Below, one piece after another: positions 1 through 12,575 of a DNA stretch of 64,000 nucleotides. The notes beneath the pieces were generated by a model, which worked only from the letters and a program-made list of their open reading frames with translations, was not told where the DNA came from and did not search any database. This stretch comes from Thunnus maccoyii. Its lineage: Eukaryota; Chordata; Actinopteri; Scombriformes; Scombridae. The DNA lies in assembly GCF_910596095.1 (NCBI RefSeq), contig NC_056554.1:6200001-6264000 (forward strand). Reading direction: 5' to 3'. The stretch's first letter is position 1, and each line of letters begins with the position of its first letter. A program made the translations under genes and the position numbers.

Positions 1-2320
1 TTCTTAGTATACAGAAATATATAAAGTAGCACAAAGCTTCTAATGTGATACAGGAACAGATCAGTGCTGAATACTAGAAAGACTGAACACTAAAAACATT
101 CACAGATCTAAAAGTGTAGGTTCACATCAGAAAGTATTAATGCATGTATCAAATACATGACTTACACACTCTGATCTATGTGCGTGACATACAAAATATA
201 GTCTACAAAGCTGACATGTCAACATTAGGGGTCTTAACATGAACACAGAACTCATGGTTCGGATCATATCACGGATTTGAGTCACATATCAGATCATTAT
301 TAGGATCAGCGAAAAAAAAACGTTGGAGACAAATAAAACTTTGTTTTCTATTTATTCTGTAACACACATACAGCCAGAAACAGCAAGGAACTTTTGCCCA
401 TGGTCTTAAATGAAAACAACATTTAAGATGTCCAATGTTTAAATAAAATACAATAAAATAAAACATATTAAATATTCAATGCTCAGATATTGCAATATGA
501 GGCATGAAACCTTCCTATTTTAAACAGTGAATGAAACAGCCTCTGTCCACATCATCAAAACTTCATGATAACAAACATTCACCGCTAACGTCAGTTAGCA
601 GCTCGATGCTAATTAGCTGCTCAGTTGCAGCACATTAAACAGCAGGTAAACATAACTCAAATGTCACATCATACCCGTTAGATGCTGGTTTGATCTGTCT
701 GTCCATGACTTGTACTTACAGCAGTTTGTTTACTTACCGAACCGTTGGGGGCGATCCGTACGGATCACGGATCAACTACAATCCGTTACACCACTAGTTA
801 ACACTTGTTATTCTAGTTACTTTAAGCTTATTACTCAATATACGGCTCAGCTTAAAAACAAACTAAAGAAACTGCCAGAAGCAAGCAGCCAGACCTCCTG
901 CACTCATTCACTAATCACACATCATCAACAGGTGACTGAACAACCAATTAAAAACGAATGAATGAGTGAGTCCAGACAGCTCACTGTAACTTCAACAAGC
1001 AAACTAACGTTACCCACAACACATTATATGATCTCTGCTGCATTCTTGTGAAGGAGATAAATTCACACAACAGCCACACAGAGACATTTAACCAACAGAG
1101 ATGAAATCGACCAAAGAGACGGAGAGAGAAGCTGTATCTGACTCACGTTATCCGACGTCTTCTTCCTTCTTTCATGGAGATGAAGTATTCATGTCATAAC
1201 GTCCATTTGTGACTGTTGGTCATCTTGTTTGTTAGTTATCAGAACTTTGTGGCTGTTGCTTAACCAGTCTGATATCATTAGCAACAATGACAAACAAGCT
1301 AAATCTCATGGTTGTTTCTCCTGTTGCTTCTCTCTCCAGCCTCCCCGGCAGCGTCCTGCTGCTACTGCGCTGCCCAGTCCAGATATTTTCTCCCATTAGC
1401 TTAACAACAGTCCTTAAATGCCTTCCATGGATGTATAAAGAGTCCTTCAGGCTGCTAAAACAAGCCAGCTGTTGCATTGGCTAAAGCAAGCAGCTATCTA
1501 CTGCTGCTACTCTGCCTTACAGTGGAGAGAATTGAAGATGAAATCCGGAGGCTATCGTTGGACCAACTCGATATCAATATTGCATTCTGGTTGTTGATTG
1601 GTAAGGGAGGACAGCCTCCCTTGGGGCGTCATTTTACGTGTCATGGCTAATCACAGATTAGCATGAAAAAAAATGAAATACATTAAGTCCAATGTAAGAG
1701 ATCCCACCTTGCGGAGGACAGCAGGCACCCATCCTCCTCTGTCCCCCACTCCACCTCCAACAATTGCCCCCCCCCCCAACCACTTCACACACACTGCCCT
1801 TTCTCCTCCCGCCCTGCAAGTGTCACTATTGAAGCATTTTAAACAGAATTTCAGTAATGGATTTTTTCCAAAGAAAAGATAAAAAATACTTTATAAATAA
1901 TACTGAGATTTGTAATGGTTTATTTCAACCAAATATTCTTCTTTATATTTTGATCTCTCCCTTGCCTTTCAAAAAATAGAGGAGGATCAATCTCCTCTGC
2001 CTCTACGGACCAGCCTCCACTGGTGCCGTCACAGGCAAGTTGCTCCCATAGCGACAACGTTGGTGAGGTAACGTAACCATCGCGTAGCCCCAGATTCACA
2101 GAGTATAGGTGTAGCCATAATTGTCGCTATTTCAGTGTGTTTTCAGTTAATGAAAGTTAATTGTAACATTTTGGTCACCTACAAAAGTCTTGTTCGGCGT
2201 TTGGTTGTACTAAAAGACCCTCTAAGGAGTTTTTTCCAGTAAGTACATTGTGTTTTAATGGTTTAAGCCTGTTGTTCACGAGCGAAAAATACCATTAGCA
2301 TTTGCATTATCACAGTTAAT

Positions 2321-2522
2321 CATAGACTGTAAATGCAATGTGCTAACCAAGCTAGCAGCTAGCATTAGGATCAGCTCCATCCTCTCATCAATATCGTCAT
2401 TTCTGGCTCCAAAAATCCAAGATGGTGACAGTCAAAATGCAAACTCGAGGCTTCAAAATGGGAGTCCACAAACCAATGGGTGATGTCACAGTGGCTATGT
2501 CCATTATTTTTTACAGTCTATG
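2321..2522. repeat. MITE-like element with terminal inverted repeats
   Basis: The element begins CATAGACTGTAAA and ends TTTACAGTCTATG, a 13-bp terminal inverted repeat enclosing about 200 bp with no coding capacity. That size and structure fit a non-autonomous DNA transposon. I see no clear target-site duplication, so the superfamily is left open. Confidence 0.6.
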
Positions 2523-2649
2523 GTATTCTGACTAGTGCTCTTAAAGAGGTAACATTACTGCACACTAAAACGTGTTTTTTGAGCCGTAAACTAAATTATA
2601 TGACTGTACTGTAATGAAACACATCAACGCTGGTGTTCATATTGACATT

Positions 2650-3320
2650 GACACCAAATTTATACAAAATCGGCATTTCATGGCTTGCAAATGGCTCAAC
2701 CTGTCATCTGCTGTTTAAAATCAGCCCTGAAAAGGCGTGGCCAATGCTGACATACAGTATCATGAAATTAATATAAATGGTAGAATGATAACGCCCACCT
2801 CACCCAGCCCCCCGCTTATTTTCAAATATATGCTGATCGAGACAGTTGTAGCTTCAGGAGCTAATGGCAGCTACAGCGCTGCTGTCTGTTCCTGTGGTTA
2901 TCAGCTAGTAAAATCTTGTTTCAAAACGTTAAATTGCAGCCAGAACTGCCTGTCCTGTCTATGAGCTGAACCTGTCTGCTACAGAGCAGAGCTGCGGTCG
3001 AGCAGGTTCAGTAATGGCTCAGGTTACACTGTGGTTTAATGTTTTAAAACAAGATTTTACCAGCTGATATCTGCAGAAACGGACAACTGGAGAGTTAAAG
3101 AGCTGCAGGCCGAGATGAGAGGAGGATTTCTTTTGTTTTTGTGGCTGCCAGCTCTGACCTCTGACTCGTTTTAACGACGTTGCACTGTTTCTCTTCCTCT
3201 CATTATTATTATTATATGTCACTGAGCAACTCCCACCCTCCTGCCTCAAACAGCCACACCCGCTCCACGCCCCCCACCCCTCCTCCCCTTACACTCTTGC
3301 CAGTCAATTTTCCCCAAACC
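2650..3320. repeat. Repeat element with internal inverted arms
   Basis: Arms of about 35 bp at 2899-2934 and 3034-3069 are near reverse complements (around the shared core AAAATCTTGTTT) and flank about 100 bp. This gives similar short peptides on opposite strands. The region looks like a non-autonomous transposon or a fused pair of fragments. I could not fix its outer ends, so the borders are approximate. Confidence 0.45.
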
Positions 3321-3862
3321 GTAACACTATAAATTAACAGAGCTTCAGGTCATTAGAAGAAACCTTCCTGTGCCACTTTATTTTGTTGTTCCAGAACAAG
3401 TGACTTGTCTCATGGTCAATGTCTTCCAAATTTAGATTATGTTTATTTGATTAATAATATAAAATGTACAAAAACACATACATGTTAAACCAATACAAAC
3501 AAACCAATGCGGATAAAACACAACATAATCTTTATCCTAAAAACCCACAAGTATCTTCTACAGTATAGATCAAATGATTTACTGGTTAAGACACAAAAAT
3601 CTTTATATTCATACAGTATGTACTAAAAATAACATGAGATACACAGTGTATTTGCAAGAAACAAAGCTGTGCAGATATTCTGCTTAAGACTACTAAGACA
3701 AAAAGTAGAGTATCCTAAAAATACTAAAGCAGAGCAAGAGAATTAAGAAACTATAAAACATATTTCTTTCAAACTTTCAACTAAATCCATGTTACACCTT
3801 CAAAGAGATTCTACAATATAATGTCTTATGCACAAAGTACAAATGAAACATGTCCAGTTCTA

Positions 3863-5344
3863 CTACTTTACGCTGTAGTACACACATTCACTCCAGGTTT
3901 GGTTCTGTCTTCTTCGTCTGTTGGTCAGGTTCACACTTAAAACAGCATAATACAGGTTGTCTGCGTCTTTGTAACCCTGGTAACAAAGTATATATCAATA
4001 TGATATTATTCTAAAACAATGTCCAAAAAAATTTATTGTTGCGCTGAATGTTAAAAAAGGATATTAGCAAAGGATATTATTCACCTTTGCATTGACTGTG
4101 GAGGAAGCTGAAATTCTTTCTTGAGACTCTGGTTGTGAAAACAGAAAAAGTAATTTTATTCAAAGTCATGTTCAGTGAATACAAGCTGTCAGATATAAAC
4201 AGTTACCTGCAGATTGGAAGCTGTTGATCATGTTCATCATACACACTGAGAAAGCCAGTAAAATACTGAGGATGGTGGTGAACGCCAAAGCTCCACTCAA
4301 GAAATACACCAAGACAGCAGAGTCTACCTCATTTGCAGAGAGACATAAAGAGATATTACACAGCTCTCAGATTTATCTGTATTTTGATGTTAAGTTTGAT
4401 TTTGGAGTAATCATGTATTGATCAGATGAAACAATGTCTGCTAGAGAGTTACTTACAGCCAACGTCCAGCTTGATCCCGTTTCCAAACAGTATCTGTCCA
4501 CATGAGGCGACAGCACAGTAGTAGGTCCCAGCATGAGAAAGATCCAGACTCTTCATTGTCAAGTTGTAGACACAGGTGTGTGTTTGTGTGTTGTTGTTCC
4601 TCTCACACTGATCATTGCTGCCTCCATGAGTGTAAATGATTCCTGGATGAGATTCTTGAGAGTTTTTGAACCAGTAAACACTGTGTTCTCCATCATTACA
4701 GGTCCCAGTGTGTACTGTACAGTTCAGAGTCACAGAGTCTCCTGGCTGGATGCTCTCAGATGCCGACTGATGGACCAAAGCTTGGATGTTCAAACCTGAA
4801 CCCTTTACACTGACAACAGTTCCTTCTGCAAATTCAAATTTGTATGATATACTACTTGCACAGTAGTAAGTAGCTGAGTCTGAAAGACGTAACTCTGAAA
4901 TCGTCAAGTGATTTTTACCGTTTTCAGTATCCAGTGTGAAGCGAGGATTGTTCTTGAATTCATCATAAAAAGTACCATTTATCTCATTCACATAGAAGGT
5001 GGAGATGAGCCTTGGTTTCTGTCCCAGAGTTTGCTTGTACCAGTACAGATATGATGAAACATCAACTTCATAGAAACATTGTAAAGACAGCTTTTCCCCA
5101 ACATTAACTGATAGAAAACCACTCTCTTGGTTCACAGATGAGGACAATTTCAGATTGGTCACCTGTGCTGTAGTATGATGAGAGAGAGATTTTGGTGATA
5201 GAAATCAGAACATTGAAAAATTAAACATTTGCATGAGGAGTGAGCTCACACTGAAAGATAAAAACTGGGCACACAAAAACACTACTCACCCATTTCCCCC
5301 AAGAACAGACATGTCAGATAGAAAACAAAGTTTGGAGATGTCAT
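3863..5344 (-). CDS. nitr: NITR gene A: two-domain novel immune-type receptor, defective TM-exon acceptor
   Basis: Exons read from the sequence: leader 5290-5344, V plus I 4457-5167, TM 4207-4332, linker 4085-4128, tail 3863-3976; this would encode 349 residues if all were joined. The leader exon gives a signal peptide (MTSPNFVFYLTCLFLG). The V domain has the Ig cysteine pair, WYKQ and DSATYYC. The I domain has six cysteines and ends in the J-like FGNGIKL. The tail carries the ITIM LYYAVL and ends CVYYSVK. By family knowledge NITRs are type I inhibitory receptors of lymphoid and NK-like cells. The acceptor of the TM exon reads AA at 4333-4334, where the paralogues have AG. Skipping that exon joins a T to AG and makes an in-frame stop; retaining the intron also stops within three codons. 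Either way the likely product is a secreted two-domain protein of about 255 residues, or the gene is decaying. Confidence 0.85.
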
Positions 5345-5412
5345 CGTGTTCAAATGTCTGTGCTGAATGACAGTATGTCGACAGTTACTCCACTCTTTAC
5401 AGACAGGACTAC

Positions 5413-5425
5413 GTTTGATTGGCTA
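5413..5425 (-). promoter_or_regulatory. Inverted CCAAT box upstream of NITR A
   Basis: The plus strand reads GTTTGATTGGCTA, so the minus strand carries TAGCCAATCAAAC. It lies 69 bp upstream of the NITR A start codon. The block and its spacing recur at genes B to F. I infer a shared proximal promoter element that could bind an NF-Y type factor. Confidence 0.6.
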
Positions 5426-5984
5426 ACTTGAAGTGACACTGTGTGCCCTAATAAGGAAACTTGATCACATGTTTGCTTTTAGAGACGGTTCACATGGTGA
5501 GAGGTACATGAAGAACACAAAGGCTCTCCACCCTGGCGTCATATTTAATATTAAGGAAACATAAACTAACTGTGCAGTATAAACACTAGTGAGGACATAC
5601 TGTGGAGACCAGTTGTGGTTGAGATTTGGCAATGGAGTGACCGTCATGTTCAGCAGATAACATGCAGGCATGATAATATTTACCCCCATGAATACCCCTG
5701 AAATAGACCAGAAATACAGCATGGCAAAGATCATTTGTCAGATGTACACAATCTTATGTTTTCATTTCTACCTAAGCTGGAGGAGACAAACCCCTTTTTT
5801 CTCAGCTGTAGTCCAAAAATAACTTTTTGATGCTTTGAGCACTACAAATAAGAACTCTGTTGCACTGGGAGTGGAGGCAGAAGACGAATAAAGCCCAAAC
5901 TGTCTGCATAGCTAGATACCACTAGTGGTAGTATCAGTGGAAAAATATGGTTCTTTCTTTAAAATCTTTTTTGTAGAGCTTAGA

Positions 5985-6240
5985 GTTAGATCCAAGCAGC
6001 AACCTCTGGGGCTGAAAAATGAAGCCAACACACATGTGTAAAAAACTGCAGTTCCTTGAATGGCCACTTGAGGCTGGCCCCAAAAGCGAGTCAATCCCTA
6101 TAGACCCCCATGTTAAAATACACAACTTCACAGCAGAAATAAACATGTTTACAGCCTGCTACAAAACACAGTTTTGGTCTGTATAGCTAATTTCCCCATT
6201 CATGGCAACTGTACGGGGGTAAATTTTTATATAACTTTAA
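5985..6240. repeat. Dispersed teleost repeat
   Basis: A piece beginning AGCAGCAACCTCTGGGGCTG recurs with small changes at about 39871-39905 in this window. The stretch resembles a non-coding interspersed repeat common in fish. I cannot assign a superfamily from the sequence alone. Confidence 0.5.
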
Positions 6241-7009
6241 GTTATGTATAATTGAGGCCGTGACTGCATTAAATGACAGGTGGGTGGGAGTGCAACCATG
6301 TCTACATCCTGCAACCCTAACACTAAAACCACAGTAGCTGCTGCACAGGAATGTTTACAGTGAGGAAAACCTCTTTCACTGTTCATATGGACACCTGACT
6401 GTTGTTTTAAGGCAGAATTGAAAAAGTGTGAACCTATCTTTTAAGCTACAGCAGGACATTCAGATTAACAAAGCATCCTCAGCCTCACTCTTTTCTTTTC
6501 CAACTGTCTGAGTTTGGCTTTCAAACAGTTCTATCAGCCAATAATAAGAGACAACACCACAGTGTGCACTGAGCTCCCAGTATGAACACTGGTCTGAGGT
6601 CAGTACATCAGAGAACCGTGCTGACACAGAACTGATAGAGAGTGGTCTGTTGTGTTATGGCTGAGACGTTTCATACTACAGTACACTGTACATCATGCTC
6701 TAAAACTACTACTGTTCCTACTATATCTTGGTTAGTAGGGTCTTGGTAACCACACAGTAAGCATCATATTACCACATCGGTAATGTGATAACCTTTCACA
6801 GTGTAACATGATTGAAATTATTAGCTCATTAATGACACAAAAAACATAAACACGGTACTGCATTTAGGACAAAAAAGTGTAACAGTTTATTTTCATTATG
6901 TTCCTGCACTTGTACAAAATCAGTGAACATGGCATTTTAAATATACTGGTTTCACTTGAAAAATCATTTATCATCTGCTAAACAATCTGAATTATAAATG
7001 CATACTGTA

Positions 7010-7190
7010 GTTGCTTTGGAAGAAAACAAAGTAAGACTGTGGAGACATCCTGCTTGAAACCATACAGACATAAAAACAAAGAGAGCAGAGAGTCCTCAAT
7101 ATACATATGACTGACTCTTAGCAAAGCATACAGAGATCTCATCTTCTGACTGCAGACCACAAGGGAAGCTATAAAAAGATTGTTAAATCA
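7010..7190. repeat. Block of the ancestral NITR duplication unit (copy 1)
   Basis: This stretch aligns by eye with 14200-14335, 17870-18005 and 21825-21955. Shared features include a run near CAAAGAGAGCAGAG and the string TGACTGCAGACC. The four copies lie 1.1-1.7 kb upstream of NITR A, B, C and D. Copies 2 to 4 contain an ETS-type core (CTTCCTGTTT); copy 1 has CATCCTGCTT. It may be a retained enhancer or only a passive relic of tandem duplication. Confidence 0.5.
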
Positions 7191-10002
7191 CTGGGTTTGT
7201 AGCAACATGTACAAAAAACATGTAAAGACTAACAGATATTTCCTAGATTTGATATTCTATGTTATGTGCAATCAGTTTAATAGAATATTATGTGGCCTGT
7301 TTACATTGTCCATGGTGAAGGTTTTGCGTGGTAAAATAAAGTGGTGCCTCATGGTTTCAGATACAAAGTGATAGTAGAAATATGGTCTTAAACCTCTGAC
7401 AACCTCTTCACACTAATTTCAAGTATTTCAGGTCATTGTGGACAAAACTGTAGGGCTGTAGACAACCAAAGAAAATCTTGGTGGACTGAACCTACTCTTC
7501 AACCAGTCAATTGGTCTATGGCAGTGGTTGGGCCAGCACCCCCCTATCCATTATCCAGGTCCCTTACTGTCCCCCATCAAATAAAATGTAGGCTAATTGT
7601 CTCCCCTGAATATTAATGTTGATTATTATTTTGTGTAATATCATAAAAAAATGTTATTATATGCCAAATAACAGATTGATTTAACTGGGCAGTTGGAATA
7701 TCATTATCATTAGTTTCCCATGCAGGGAGCAAAAAAGCCATATGAATAGAAATTATATTTATGAGTGTTAAACAAATGCAACAGTTAGAAATTTGACACT
7801 CAAACAAGAAGAATTCTTATTAATTGTTCCAACAGAAAACAAGAGCAGCCTACCAAAGAAAAAGTCTGAGGCTACTGGAAAAAAGCAGAAGGAAATGTAT
7901 CCATAGCTAAAGTGTTCAACAGAATGCTGGCGGCATTTTTTCTTGTTCTGCGCCATTTTGCTGATATGATATGATTATTGTTGATTTATGATGCTATTCA
8001 GTTGATTAAATAATTGGACCTGTAGTGGTCAAATAAAATAACCAGCTCAAGAGCCCACTGGGGTTCCAGTTGGGGGGGGTTGGGGGTCATCCCCCAAGAA
8101 AATTTGATGTTATTTGACTAAAAACTGTGCATTTTCACACAATTTTGAACTATCATCATTACAATATTTATTTAAAAAACACACTGTGTGCCATAAAAAA
8201 TAATAGCCACAAAACATTGGTAAAACAGGCTTAGAGTGAATGTATTTGAACTGTGATTTTCTCATCCTACCATAGTCAGGCTATGACCAATAACCAGCTG
8301 TAGAAACCGCTATGGTTAGAATTTTATCTTTATCTTATCCACAAACAATTTATTTGTCCCATTTTGCACATATCACAGAGATACAACAGACTGCATTAAT
8401 GCCATCTCACTACTTTTTATTTCCTTGTTGGAATGAAAGGCATACATCAAACTTTATGATCCAACAGATAAAGATTTACACTGTCTGTTAATATTTGACT
8501 TTTGCCCCAAGTTTTTTCATTCCAAAGTTCAGAGCTGCTGTTCTGCAATCAGATTTACTTAAAGAACACTTCATGTTAGAGATGAATACAGAGAGTTGAG
8601 GCTGTTTGTGAATCAGCAGACCTTAAAAACCTCCTGCTGTGAATTACATGTTTGTTCTTCTTCAGGTTGGTTTCCTGGTTGAAGCTGCTGATTAATTTCA
8701 CCTTCACTCATCAGTTTGATTCAGATCATTTTCAGCATCTAAAGGTAACGTAACCAACCGTTTCCATCATGTTTGTGTCTGTTACAATGATCTGATAACA
8801 GTAGAGATGGTAGTTATACTGATGTGTTATGTTGCTTTGTTGACTGCATTGGTGGAATGAATGAAACGCTAAAAGAAAGAAATAAGAGTATTTATCAATA
8901 ATATTTTTCATGACTAAAGAATTGGGGGGTTTTGAATTATTATTTTAAAAGAAAATCAGTATAGGATTAGAATAGATTTATATTTTAAATATGACAAAAT
9001 CTTGTTTCTTACAGCAGCAACAGTAATGTTTCCATCAGCAGTCACTATATAAGTTGATTGATAATGGTGAATAATATCTCACTTGAAAGAAAAAAAAAAT
9101 CAGTAAAATAAATAATATTCCTGACATTAAAATCCTGAGTGAAGTTTAGAAAGAATGAAGAACAGAGACATCAGTCAGTACCTTCATCCTGTCCTCCTCC
9201 TCCTCCTCCCCCCTCTGCTGCTGGTTGAGAGGAGGGGATGTTTCAGCCAGTAGCTAAGTTTACAGGAATTTGCCAAATTTAATACATGTGAGGTTACAAA
9301 CTAAGCTAAATACAAACACCAACAAATAGAGCAGGGAGAGGACAGAGAAGCTAGTGTGACCATAAATGACAGCAAAACACTGTAGAGACTCAGCATAGTT
9401 TCCCCTTGTGTCTGCACAGGAGGCGTTCAGGTACAGTGTTGAGCGTAGGTCACCCATGTCTTCATAGCACTCAGAGCCCAATACAGACATTTGTATGAAG
9501 TTACGTGTGTAAAAGAGAGGAAAATAGACTTGACTATGCTGTGAAAAACAAAGGAAAATGCTGAAGTCTAATGATGAAATTGTGAAAATGTGCATTTGAA
9601 TCTAGGACTAAACAGGCATTAAAAACAGTACTGCCCCCATTGAGAAATGCTAGTCTATGAGGGAAAAAAACAGTGTTCATGTAATACAGTAAACACCTCC
9701 CATGTTTGAGTGTGAACCAGAGTTATCTACAACCACAAACAAACACAGAGCTATCTTCTCACTAAACTTTCGGGGGTTGGATGCCCCAGATGTGGCCCCC
9801 GGGGTGGGTCCAGGTGTAACACCAGCTATTGTCTGACCAATGAGAATTTGGCTGGACAAGAGCATATTCACCAACCGATCAACTGGGAGGCTACAGCCCT
9901 ACAAAATTGTTCATGTTGTACGAAAATCTACATCACTTCTTCAAGCAGATGTTAACAAAATGACATCTTACACAAAAACAGAGTATTGAAACCTGTCCAG
10001 TT

Positions 10003-12494
10003 CTACTGCCTCACACTGGAGTACACACATTGACTCGAGGTGTCATTCCTCTGCCTTCTCGGTCGGTTGACCTTATTATCCCGTAAAGCAGCATAATGGA
10101 GATTGTCTGCATCTTGATAAGCCTGGTAACAAAAAATTAAAAAACAGTACATGAAACAAATGAGAAGTCCAAAATCACCTAATTGCTGTGCTATAAAATA
10201 AGTCTGGGTGGTATTTCAAGTTAAGTGTTAATTTCAGTGTTAATTTTGTTAAATATTTTTATCTAGTCTTAGTCTTAGTCCTGTGTCAAATGTCCTTGTT
10301 AGTTTTCATCATATTTAGTCAACCTAACCCTTTTTTTTTTTTTTTTTAAGTCTGGTCATTTTAGTCTTATCTTAGACAAAGAAAACTAACTATTTTAGTG
10401 TAGTTTTAGTTTTATATTGAACATTTCAGTTAATCTAGCTGAGCCAAAACCAATCATTTTTGTCATTTTAGTCAAACTTATTTCACATGAGGAATCACAT
10501 GATGAAAAACACAGGTTGAATGATTAAGAATACAGCTTTGCAGAAAGTGTCTGGTCTGATGAGATCATTTTGAGGATTATTTCCAAACATGGAACATGTT
10601 CTGATTTGCATATTTATTTTGAACCAACATGATTCAACAACTGGGGCCCAATACTCTCTTTCAAACTATTATAAAACAATGGGAGCTATACAGACAATAA
10701 AACATTTTGGAACCAATTTTTTGGATGCCCGAAATACAAACTTACCTTTCTGTTCTGAACAACAGAAATAAAAGTAGTTAGCCTAATAAAATTGAAAAGA
10801 ATACTGTAAACACACCAATCTGCTCACATTAAAAAAATGTAATAAATATATATCCATATAAGCATATTACTGACACTTGAGTTTACCAAGACACACCTCT
10901 CTCTCTCACACACATATTTGGATATTTGGATTGTAATTTGGAAAAAAAAAAAACAGTCTATAATATTTTGTTTCCTCTTTTTTGTCAACAAAAATAAAGA
11001 GAGATTTTGGTAAAGTTTTTATTTTTTAAACTACATTTTAGTCTTGTATTTTTTCATCAACAATATTGCATGTTGATATAGTCACAGTTACTATTTAATG
11101 AAGTCAGTGCCATGTCATCATTGTCTCATCATAGTCATAGAAAAAAAGGTTGTTATATTTAGTCATAGTTTTCGAAAATTAACACTATTCAACACTTTTA
11201 ATTAAAAAGGTCGTATTCACCTCTCCATTTGTTGGGGTGGAAGCTGAAATTCTTTCAAATTCTGTTGTAAAACAAAGAAAAAGCTTTTTATTTAAAGCCA
11301 TAATCAGTGATAACAAGTTGCCAGATAAAAACCATCCCAGTTACCTCCACATTGGCAGCCGTTTTTCTTGTTCATCATGCACACTGAGAAAGCCAGTAAA
11401 ACAACCAGGATGGTGGTGAACGCCAAAGCTCCACTCAAGAAATACACAAGAGAATCTAGAGAGCCCACCTCATCTGCAGAGAGACACATCAGGACAAAGA
11501 ACTCTCTAGTTTTATGTTTGTATCAATTTCGAGTTCAATTAGGGAGTAATCATAATTACTTCTCATATGAAACAACCTCTGCTAAAGTGTTACTCACCCT
11601 TTTGTTTGGTCCCGTTTCCAAACAGTATCTGTCCACATGAGGCAACAGCACAGTCGGTTACAGCATGAGAAAGATTCAGACTCCTCATTGGCGAGTTGTA
11701 GACACAGGTGTGTGTTTGTATGTTGCTGTTCCTCTCACACTGATCATTCCTGCCTCCATGTGTGTAAATGATTCCTGGATGAGATTCTTGAGACTTTTTG
11801 AACCAGTAAACACTGTGTTCTCCATAATCACAGGTCCCAGTGTGTAATGTACAGTTCAGAGTCACAGAGCCTCCTGGCTGGATGCTCTCAGATGCCGACT
11901 GATGGACCAAAGCTTGGATGTTCAAACCTGAACCCTTTACATTGACAGTAATGCCCTCCGCAAATTCAAATTTCAATAATAGACTACTTGCACAGTAGTA
12001 AGTAGCCGAGTCTGAAAGACGTAAATTTGAGATCATCAAGTGATTTTTACCGTTTTCAGTGTCCAATGTGAAGCGAGGATCATTCTTGAACTCATCATTA
12101 AAAGTGCCTTTTATATCATGTTTATAGAAGTTAGAGATGAGCTGTGGTTTCTGTCCCAGAGTTTGCTTATACCAGTAAAACATTGCTGCTACATCACCTT
12201 CATAGAAACATCGCAAAGTCACGTTGTCACCAACATTAGCTGATAAAAATCCACTCTCTTGGTGTACAGATAAGGACAATTTAAGATTAGTCGCTAGAGC
12301 TGAAGAGAAAAGAGACAAAGGAGATTTGCAATTAATGCAATGATAGAAGTTTAATGTACTGATTGCAAGAAAATGTAGAAATTATATCAACAAAAATGTA
12401 TATACATTTTAAGGATACAAAGGCAACTGCAAAACTTACCTGTTCTCCCCAATAACAGACAAGTCAGAAATAAAGCAAACTTCAGAGATGTCAT
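10003..12494 (-). CDS. nitr: NITR gene B: intact inhibitory novel immune-type receptor
   Basis: Exons: leader 12440-12494, V plus I 11598-12299, TM 11345-11473, linker 11221-11261, tail 10003-10122, for 348 residues. All introns have GT-AG ends and matching phases. The signal peptide is MTSLKFALFLTCLLLG. The V domain has WYKQTLGQKP and DSATYYC. The I domain follows in the same exon and ends with a J-like FGNGTK. The TM segment (LVYFLSGALAFTTILVVLLA) has no charged residue. The tail carries the ITIM LHYAAL and a second tyrosine in CVYSSV. By family knowledge such tails recruit SH2 phosphatases. One oddity: the I domain reads VTDCAVASCG where A, C and E read GTYYCAVASCG, so the tyrosine before the cysteine is lost. 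The last intron is enlarged by a transposon-like element. Confidence 0.9.
10236..11186. mobile_element. DNA-transposon-like element in NITR B last intron
   Basis: It starts AGTGTTAATTTT and ends AAAATTAACACT, a 12-bp perfect terminal inverted repeat about 950 bp apart, lying wholly in the intron between linker and tail exons. Many short runs such as TTTTAGTC repeat near both ends. It has no transposase frame, so it is non-autonomous. The corresponding introns of NITR A and C are only 108 and 166 bp, so insertion explains the size. Superfamily not assigned. Confidence 0.6.
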
Positions 12495-12562
12495 CGTGTT
12501 CAAAATATCTTGTTGAATGTAGAGAACCTCTAAATGTTCTCTACTCTTAGAGTGAAGACAAT

Positions 12563-12575
12563 GTTTGATTGGCTA
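12563..12575 (-). promoter_or_regulatory. Inverted CCAAT box upstream of NITR B
   Basis: The plus strand reads GTTTGATTGGCTA, 69 bp upstream of the start codon at 12494. It has the same core and nearly the same spacing as in A and C to F. Confidence 0.6.

Larger units (their letters stand above)
1..3862. other. Gene-poor flank with repeats, downstream of NITR A
   Basis: I find no supportable coding gene here. Open frames are short and lack family motifs. Two repeat elements are listed separately (2321-2522 and about 2650-3320). The stretch at 1580-2050 is low-complexity and repeat-like, with a short palindromic motif near 1602-1622, but I cannot name its family. A reverse-complement AATAAA at 3442-3447 could be the poly(A) signal of NITR A, whose stop codon is near 3863. 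Confidence 0.5.
5426..10002. other. NITR A-B intergenic region
   Basis: No gene can be supported. A dispersed repeat lies at about 5985-6240 (listed). The stretch 7010-7190 resembles blocks upstream of NITR B, C and D (listed). A region near 8040-8130 with G and C runs looks like a repeat of unknown family. The remaining open frames are short and lack recognisable domains. Confidence 0.5.

Noticed and set aside
4533-4799. Plus-strand frames over the NITR I domains (also near 11665, 16056, 19953 and 23884)
   Set aside because: They are mirror frames of a well-supported minus-strand domain and recur only because the I domain recurs.
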